Shown here one piece after another: positions 56,674-64,000 of a stretch of 64,000 nt of DNA. Both the position numbers and the translations under genes were made by a program. Position 1 is the first letter of the stretch, and each line of letters opens with the position of its first letter. Source of the DNA: Phellopilus nigrolimitatus (Eukaryota > Basidiomycota > Agaricomycetes > Hymenochaetales > Hymenochaetaceae); contig JAJOHG010000006.1 of the NCBI GenBank assembly GCA_021029095.1, positions 682,001 to 746,000 on the forward strand, in the 5' to 3' direction. The notes under the pieces were generated by a model. It had not been told where the DNA came from. It did no database searches and was given only the letters and a program-made list of their open reading frames with translations.

Positions 56674-58381
56674 TGGCTCACCACCCTCAGACAGCATGCC
56701 ACAGGGTGCTCAGCACCCCAGAACTGCGCGAGCACATCCTCTCGTGCGTGGACGAGCACAGGCCCCTCGCGCAGTGCGCGACGGTCTGCGCCGCGTGGTC
56801 GGGTTCGGCTCTCGACGCGCTGTGGCGGCGCATGAGCCGCATCGCGCCCCTGTTCGCCCTCGCGGGGCGCGCGGAGACGATGAGCCCTCCAGGCCAGCAG
56901 GAGACCCGCCGCGCCTGGGCGCGCTTCCGGGCGTACGCGCGGCGGATCCGGGAGCTCAGCCTCAGCTCGCACGACGTCGCGGCCTTCACGCGCGACACGG
57001 TCTCCGACATATGCGCAAATGCGCCGGAGGACACGCCGTTCCTCCTCCCAAAACTAAGGACCTTAGAAATCAGCCCGTGCAAATTCGACCCCGCGGCCCT
57101 GGACTTCGTCGTCTCCCTCATGCACGGGTCGCTGGAGAAGCTGGTTCTCCCTCTCCTGCCGGACGCCTCTGAGACCGCGCCGCTCTTGGACGAAGTAGCA
57201 GCGCGCGTTCCGGGCCTGAAAAGCCTCTGCCTGAGGGCAGACGAGGACGGGATAGCCCCGGCGCGCTACGAGCGCGCGCTCCTCGATGCGCTTCCCAAGC
57301 TTCAAGAGCTGGAAGCCGTCAGGTTTCCCGTCAACGCGCTGACAGCGCCGATCGCGGAGGCGCTCTCGGCGCTGCCGCGGCTCGCGCAGATTCAATGGGG
57401 GCGCGAAGACCTCTACGGCTGCTGCCCCGCAAAGAAAAGGACCGCCCCGCTCCCGCCGACGCTCCAGCGCGGCGCATTTCCCTCGCTCACCCTCCTCGAG
57501 GCGGCGGTGGCAGACTTCGCATCCGCGCGCGCCGTCCTCCCGTTCCTCCCCGGCCTGTCCGGCCTCCGTCTGCAGTCGCGCGCGCTCGAGTCCGCCGAGG
57601 CGCTGCGCGCGCTGCTCGCGGCCGCCGCGCGCTCGTGCCGCGGCATCACCGCCCTCGCGCTCGACGCGATACCAGCAGGGCTCACGCTCCGCGCGCTGCG
57701 GAAGGCGCCCGCGGAGCGGCTCGCCGTGCGCCCGGAGACGCTGCATGCGCTGCACGCGCTTCCGGAGCTGCGCGCGCTCAGCATCGCGTGGCCGCGCGCC
57801 CTCCAGCTTGCGGACGGCGACGTCGCGCGGCTCGTGGCGGGCCTGCCGGCGCTCACGCGCCTCGCGCTCAACTGCTGCCCCGCCGAGCCCGGCGGCGCCT
57901 CGGCGCTCTCGCACCCGCGCTCACGCTGGGCGTCCTCCCGGACATCGCGCGGCTGTGCCCGCAGCTGCGCGCGCTGGCGCTGTACGTCGACTGCGCGCCG
58001 GTGCCCGCGGCGCCGCCCGGGTTTGGGTCTTGCGCCGGCGCGGGCGCGCCAGGAAGACTGTTCCGGAGCCTGCGCGCGCTCGACCTCGGCGCGTCGCGCA
58101 CGCCGAACCAGGTCGCGCTCGCGGACTACCTGAGCCGCGTGGTCCCCCCCGCGTGCGCGCTCGTGGCGGAGCGCGCGCTGTGGTGCGGAGCCGGCGCGCC
58201 GGCGTGCGCGGAGGGCAGGTGGGCGACGGATGTTGTGAAGATAGAAGAGGTGTTCCGCGCGCTTGTTAGAGTGCGTGTGAAGGGCGCGAGGATAGTCGCG
58301 GGTTTGAAGGAGCGCATAGCGGCGCTTGAGGGCCGCGTGCATAAGATGGAGGGGGGCATGCCCCCGAGTACGGAGTTATGA
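56674..58381 (+). CDS. F-box protein with leucine-rich tail (one apparent frameshift)
   Basis: Single-exon, GC-rich gene. Start taken at ATG 56674 (MAHHPQTACHRVLSTPELRE); an upstream open frame to 56496 has no family content. The F-box-like motif is VLSTPELREHILSCVDEHR then LAQCATVCAAWSGSALDALW, which would bind Skp1 in an SCF ubiquitin ligase. A long Leu/Ala-rich region with LRR-like spacing follows (LPKLRTLEISPC, GLKSLCLRADEDG, LPKLQELEAVRFP, LPELRALSIAWP). Near 57908-57912 the frame changes by one base (an apparent single-base deletion); after it the LRR-like pattern resumes at LAPALTLGVLPDIARLCP and runs to SRVVPPACALVAE and a C-terminal coiled-coil (RIVAGLKERIAALEGRVHKM) with stop at 58381. 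Such proteins are numerous and variable in Agaricomycetes. The substrate is unknown. Confidence 0.7.
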
Positions 58382-60230
58382 AGCGCTGAACGCGGACGGT
58401 TTCTCGTATGGTGATATGGCGGGTCCCCGGACGTTTGGCTGTATGGAATTTCGAGATTTGATACAGGTCGCGCTTCAGGGCTTACCGGAGACGAAAGGGT
58501 GCTGGAGGAGAGGGTGCGACTTAATCTAATGGACGTGAATTATGCGTCTGTGGCAAGGACATGCTTTTATAGAATTGTAGGAACTTGGAAGGTAGAGATT
58601 GCGGAGTATTCGCTGGAGTGCAGACAGGCTCGGCTGGTTGATTTGAATGTATTTTTATCCAGATGTCTGTTGATTTTCCTGTCCTAGAGCATCGAATCAA
58701 ACACCGAGGGGTCGAGCGTTTATCTCGAGTGCAATAGCTGTAGTTCTTGGGATTGGCGCGTACTGGTGCTCTTCGCTGCTTAGCCAACCTGAAAGAAGAA
58801 GAAGAAAAGGCTGAGACGAAGCGCGTGTACCAAGTCTAACGCCTGCGGAGTGAATGCGGAATCAGGATCGACTTGGCAATGGCGTCTATCTGGGGATTAC
58901 GAGAGGGAGAGTTCCTGGTTGTTCCGCGGGAAGTGACCCGCGGAAGGATGAGATGTGGTGATGCAAGTATCCTTAGCGACAAATGACGTGCGCGATAGCA
59001 TCGAGAAAAAGGGACGTGCAGGTGTATACGGCGAGATGGTTACGAGTTCGGCCTTCTGTGTATGCGAGACGTCTTTTCTCTTCTTTTTTCTTTTTGAATC
59101 CAAAGCAGCAGGAGGGCGTTCGTGGCTCGGTCCCGAAAGTCGCGATGCTCAGGGTCCTGCCGTATTTGCGTGCCTGGCCGATTTCGGCACATGCATGTCG
59201 GCACGGATGATGGCCGTCAGCTTCTCGAGGTATATTCGCTGCGGCCGCCGTTGCTGAGCTAAGTCGGACGGAGAATTTAGGACACCTGCAGGAGGAGGTG
59301 GGACGATATGAGAGAAATAAAAAATAGGGAAAAAAGAGAGGAGGAAATGCGGGGAATGTGGGACTCGAGTCGGGAGGCGTCGGGCAGGCGGTTCGGACTC
59401 GGAGGCGGTAGGAAGAAGATCTGCAGCCAAATAATGTATTGTGGCGGTGTGTCACGCCACGTGCTACACCGGAGGTCGTCAGACTTACTCGCAGCGGGCT
59501 CTTCACTCCGCTCGTCGTACAAGACAGCGAGCAGCCCCTCTCTCGCGCACATCCTCACCTCGCCCACGCCATCTCTCGCTCCCGCGGAATCAGCCTTCTC
59601 TCTGATCGCAGCTCTGCTCGGCCCCGCCTGCCGTCTATAACTGGAGTGGGAGCAGGCAAACCTTGGGTTGTTTAGGAATTCGGATTCTCCTCGCGGGAGG
59701 CTTATTACGGTCTATTTCGGCACACTCGTTTGTTTTCTCTCCCCGTTTATCCTTTGCACTCTGCCCTCCGCGGTCAAGCGCATCTCGTATCTCCTCTCGC
59801 CGATAAATCGCCAGCTCAGACGTGTCTCTGGCTTTGGCTGCTGCTGCTGCCCCGTACGAGCACCGCCCAGCGGTACGGTAACTCAATCCGAAGATCTGCA
59901 ACGGGCCCTCTGCTCGGCTAGCCCGCCCTCTGACGTGCACGTCTGTACTTTCAACCAGGTCAGCACTGCCCTCTGCTCGGTCTCCTCGTCGCTGTCGACG
60001 ACGAACGACTAGCGACGAGCGACGTCCACGCTGCCTACCCACGGCTGCTCCACAGTCCCGCGTGCTGCGCCGGACCCGCCCCCTCGCGTGAATTTCAAAA
60101 ATTTGTATTGCTTGGATAACTGCCCTTCTTGTCTCGCGCTCGCCTTCTTGCCTCACACGTCGCCGACCGACCGCGGTCTGACTCGATTATAATCCGAGCG
60201 AGCGAAGTGCAAGTGTCGAGTGTGCGCGAA
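58382..60230. other. Non-coding region upstream of ferric reductase
   Basis: About 1.85 kb between the F-box gene and the ferric reductase start. Open frames on both strands are composition-driven. No TATA box or iron-regulatory GATA cluster could be picked out with confidence. Confidence 0.5.
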
Positions 60231-63200
60231 ATGGCGACGCCGACATTCTCCTCCCTCCACCCAACCCAGACCGCCGCCCTCGTCTCCACCTACGTCCCCC
60301 CATTCGCCACAGGCAGCACCTTCGTCGCCAGCATCCCCGCCAGCACCGGCGCCTCCCTCGCGACCAGCGCGCGCCCCGCCGACCCCACCGTCCCCGCCTT
60401 CTCCAACGACCTCACCTGGACCACCGCCTACCTCACCATCCACTCGCTCTCCAAGAACAGCTATGTCTACATGTACATCCTCTGGCTCGCCGTCGCCGCC
60501 GTCTTCCTCGCCCTCTCCGTCGCCACCTGGTCCGGCGCCCGCGGCGGCGCCCTCGGCGCGCGCTTCACAAAGTGGGCCCTGCGCCGCCGCACCTGGCGCA
60601 AGAAGCACGCCCTGCGCCAGGCAGAGCTCGACGCCCGCAGGAAGGGCCTGCCCCCCGGCTCCGCACACAGGCAGCCCGTCGCGCTCCCGAGCAACGCGCA
60701 GCTCCTGTCCGCGTCCGCGCTCTTCGTCGGCGTCGCCGTCCTGTGCGTCGTCGGCCCAGACTACATCAACCCGGACCTCTCGATGTTCAATTTTTCTCAG
60801 TCCACCGCCTCAGACTCCGCCACGAGCCTCGCGTCCGCGCCCGCGCGGCGCACCGCCGTCGACTCGTCCGTGTTCGACTTCTTCATCCCGCGCTACACGA
60901 TCGACAAGGCCTTCTGGACGGCCGCCGCGCGCACGGGCGGCGTCGCCTTCGCGCTCTACCCGCTCACCATCCTGCTCGCCCTCAAGAGCGCGCCCTTTGC
61001 GCTCTTCGCGATCCCCGGGCTCGTCGGCTACAGCCACGACAAGATGATCCGCCTGCACCGCTGGGTCGGGCGCCTCGTGTGGCTCGTCACCGCCGCGCAC
61101 GTCGCGCTGTGGATCGTCCAGGTCTGCAGGGACCGCCGCGCCGGCACCGGCGAGCTCGTGATCAACTACGTGTGGGGCTACCCCAAATTCCGCTACGGCT
61201 GGGTGGTGAGTCCTGCTTTCCCCTCTTCCGTAAAAAAAAAACGCTTGTCGATTGAACGGCGATTGAACGAACGCGACCACGCACAGGCCTTCGGCTCCCT
61301 CACGCTCCTCATGCTCACCACGCTCTCCGCCGTCCGCGGCCCGCACTACGAGCTCTTCTACGCCGCACACGTCCTCCTTACGCCCGCCGTGCTCGTCTTC
61401 TCCGCGCTCCACCACCCGCCCGTGTGGCAGTGGTGCTGGGCCGCGCTCGCGCTCTGGGCCGGCGAGCGCGCGTGGCGCGCGACGTGGTGGGTGTACGTCA
61501 ACGGCGTCTGCGGCATCGGCGCCCCGCGCGCGCCGCCGTCGTCGTCGAAGGGGCGCGACGGCACGGTCGTGCAGCCGTACACATATTCGCGCCCCGGGGA
61601 ATACGCCGCGGCGCGCGCCCCGGCGCAGACGCACCGTCCCGCGGCGCGCAGCAAGGGCTCGTCGCTGTGTACCGTCGCGACGCTCACGGACGCGCACGCA
61701 TACGAGCCCGCCGCGCAGAAGGGCGGCGGCAGCTGCGCGGACGAGGCGTGGGAGATGCGCGCGTTGCGCGCGCCCGCGCCGCGCCGTGCGCAGCCGGGCG
61801 GCCCGCTCGACGGTCTCGGCGGCGAGGACCAGGACCGGGACAGCAGCAGTCTGAAGGACTTCAGGGACCACGCGTCGGTGCGCTCCGCGGGCTCGGGCTA
61901 CTCGTACTCGTCGGAGCTCGGCTACCGCGCGTCGGGCGGTTCGTCGCGCGCGCCGACGCCGGGCGAGGTGGGCGAGCAAGCGCGCGGCCAGGCGCTGCAC
62001 GTCCTCACTGCCTTTTCCTCCCAGCCGCCGCCGGTCCCGCCCCTCCCGAAGCACGCCCAGCCGCCCGCGTACCCTCCCGCCGCGCTCGCGCACGGATCGG
62101 GGTTCTCGCTTTCGTCGCCCGGCGCCGGGCCGGGCCCGCGCTCGAAGGCCGCGTCGCTCGCGGCGGCATCGATGGCGGCGCCGCCGCCGCATTGGCAGCC
62201 CCAGCCAGGCGCGATGACGGCGGCGCCACGCTACGCGCCCCCGCCAGGCTTCGCACACGTGACGCTCCTCCCGGGGCGCACGATGCGCGTGCGGCTCGTC
62301 ACGCCGGGGTACCAGACGTGGGCGCCGGGGCAGCACGTGCTCATCGGGCTCCCGGCGGTCTCGCGCTTCGCGACGCACCCGTTCTCCGTCGCGAGCGTGT
62401 GCGACGAGCAGGCCGCGCCGCGCGCGGAGGAGGGCGGCGGCGCCGGGTACGAGGACGGCGAGCGCGGCGGCGGGTTTGCGCAGGTCGAGGCGGGCCGCGA
62501 GCTCGTGCTGATCGTGCGCGCGAAGAAGGGCTGGACGAAGCGCCTGTGGGAGCTCGTCGGCGCGCTGCAGGCGCGCGGGGCGGCGCTGCCGCCGGGCGAG
62601 GCGCTGCCCGCGGGGTGCGCGCCGCCGCCGGCGGGCACGCCGGGGATCGTATGCCGCGCGCTCGTGGACGGCCCGTTCGGCTCCGCGGCGCGCACCCGCT
62701 GGGGCCGCTACGCGAGCGTGCTCGTCGTCGCGGGCGGCTCGGGCGTGAGCTTCGGCCTGTCCGTGCTCGAGTACGTGTGCCTGTGCCTCGCGGGCCGCGA
62801 CGGCCGCTTCCTGGGCGGCCACCCCGGCGGCTGGGGCGTCGGCAGGCCCGCTGACTGGGTGTGCCAGCGCGTGCGGTTTGTGTGGCTCGTGCGCGAGTAT
62901 GCGCATATCCAGGTCTGTTTATTTTTTATTTTTTTGAGTCTGTGGAAGAGACGCTCATGTGGATCTGGATGCAGTGGGTTGCAAGCTCGCTGAGACGATG
63001 TCTCGACGTCGTCCCGACCGACGCTCTGGAGATCAATATCTTCGTGACCAACTCCCGCCCGCCGAAAGAGCTGTCCCTGAAGCCGCACAGCGCACACGTG
63101 TACGCCCCCCGCGAGGACGGGCTCCTGAAGCCGCCCGCGCCGCGCTTCTCGGGGCGGCGCGCGTCGCTGTCGTCGGAGAGCTCCGCCGCGAGCGACATCT

Positions 63201-64000
63201 CCGTGGACAGCATCGTCGACATGTACGGCGGCGGGTTCGCGGACGACGACGGCGGCGCGGGCGGTGCGGGCGAGAACGAGACGGGCCACGACGCGCACGA
63301 GCTCGACTACACGAACTTCGACGGCGACGACGACACGCCGTCCCCCGGCGAGTACCGCCTCTCGCGCCGCCTGATCAAGGAGAGCACGCTGCGCCGCCGG
63401 CACAGCCGCAAGGTCGGGAAGGCGCTCGCCTCGAAGCGCGAGCTCGAGGAGCGCGCGGCGGCGGCCGCGGCGGCCGACGCTGCGGCGCGCCACGCGAAGA
63501 CGCCCTCGGACGAGCTGTACGACGCGTACGACCCCGCGAGCTACAAGCGCGTGTCAACCGTGTCCGAGGAGCCGCTGCTCGGCGCGGCGTCGCCCGTGTC
63601 CCCGCCGTCGGCGCTCTCGCCGACCACGACCATCCGGCACGTGCCCCCGTCCGCGTACGCGCACGCGCACGCGCCGCCCTTTGGCAGCGCACACTCGCGG
63701 AGGAGCTCGGGCGAGTTCTCGCCGCTCGACCGCAAGCGCCTCTCGAGCGCGTCGTCGTGGACGGCGTTCGACGCGCGCTCGCCCGGCGGCTCGGACGCGG
63801 GCCGCGCGACGCCGCCGCCGCCATTGCCGCTGCCTGCGCTGCGGTGGGCCGAGCCCGCTGCGGATGCGGAAGGAGAGGGCGCGGGGCGCTTCGCGGTCGA
63901 CGCGCAGGAGGCGCGCGACCTGCAGGTCGTGTCGGAGTGGGCGCGCCCGGGCAAGCCGAAGCTGCGGCGCATCCTTGCGGACGAGGTCGAGGCCGCGAAG
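60231..64000 (+). CDS. Ferric reductase (FRE type), partial at window end
   Basis: Plasma-membrane metalloreductase that passes electrons from NADPH via FAD and two haems to extracellular Fe(III) or Cu(II), feeding iron uptake. Start ATG at 60231. Exons 60231-61205 and 61287-62912; a third begins at about 62939 and stays open to the window end. Helices carry the haem His residues: KMIRLHRWVGRLVWLVTAAH and HYELFYAAHVLL/FSALHH. A roughly 240-residue disordered insert rich in Pro, Ser, Ala, Arg and Gly follows, then the FAD domain (FAHVTLLPGRTMRVRLVTPG, FATHPFSVASV with the HPxS motif) and the NADPH site (VLVVAGGSGVSFGLSVLEYV). After the third exon's start (MWIWMQWVASSLRRCLDVV) a second long disordered region (DDDGGAGGAGENE, HSRKVGKALASKRELEER) interrupts the C-terminal NAD domain. 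The last block (LQVVSEWARPGKPKLRRILA) is the conserved W-x-x-GRP-like end. Confidence 0.88.

Noticed and set aside
60810..62906. 698-codon open frame on the minus strand
   Set aside because: It is the antisense shadow of the very GC-rich ferric reductase; it is Arg/Ala-rich throughout and has no domain.
1..64000. tRNA, rRNA, CRISPR or prophage features
   Set aside because: Scanning by eye gave no cloverleaf, rRNA core, regularly spaced repeats or phage genes; tRNAs could still be missed without a covariance search.

Overview
The window is nuclear DNA from a filamentous basidiomycete, most likely an Agaricomycete of the polypore type. The evidence is dense protein-coding genes on both strands, each split by many 50-70 base GT-AG introns, GC-rich codon use, and families typical of these fungi (a DUF6534-like membrane protein, an F-box protein with a leucine-rich tail, a P450 with an adjacent MFS exporter). 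No operons, prokaryotic signals, rRNA, tRNA, CRISPR arrays or intact transposons were recognised. Exon joins were worked out by hand from reading frame and family resemblance, without any database search.

Layout. 0.4-3.7 kb: MSS51 (mitochondrial COX1 translation factor) converging on a mitochondrial adenylate kinase. 5.6-14.7 kb: a broken C2H2 zinc-finger gene, CMR1 (WD40, disrupted in five places), twinfilin (one extra base) and CDC45 (one extra base). 15.9-19.2 kb: an unrecognised intact gene, a small hypothetical gene, and the SAP-domain mitochondrial gene AIM34. 20.4-24.2 kb: a sphingosine kinase and a SAM-dependent methyltransferase. 25-26.7 kb: a seven-helix DUF6534-like membrane protein. 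27.8-29.3 kb: a divergent pair, a cyclophilin-E-like RRM protein and a COA8/APOPT1-like mitochondrial protein. 29.5-37.2 kb: a divergent pair, nucleoporin NUP133 and a Mup1-type amino-acid permease. 38.6-40.8 kb: a PRCC-domain gene, followed by a minus-strand gene remnant split by a rearranged copy of PRCC-gene DNA. 40.9-50.9 kb: an Old Yellow Enzyme, a cytochrome P450 and an MFS transporter, each with a TATA box and spaced by wide non-coding DNA. 52.6-55.3 kb: an ATX1-type copper chaperone converging on a zinc alcohol dehydrogenase. 56.7-58.4 kb: an F-box/LRR-like gene with a frameshift. 60.2-64 kb: a ferric reductase that runs off the end.

Themes. Several genes act in mitochondria (MSS51, ADK2, AIM34, COA8-like), three in metal handling or redox (ATX1, ferric reductase, ADH), and the OYE-P450-MFS group could act together in detoxification or specialised metabolism, although no core synthase is present. 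The most notable structural observations are nine frame-breaking changes between 5.6 and 14.7 kb (eight single-base insertions and a stop codon), with three more between 44 and 58 kb, while the genes between 15.9 and 43 kb that I rebuilt exon by exon read cleanly; and a chimeric, partly inverted PRCC-derived insert that appears to have broken a neighbouring gene.
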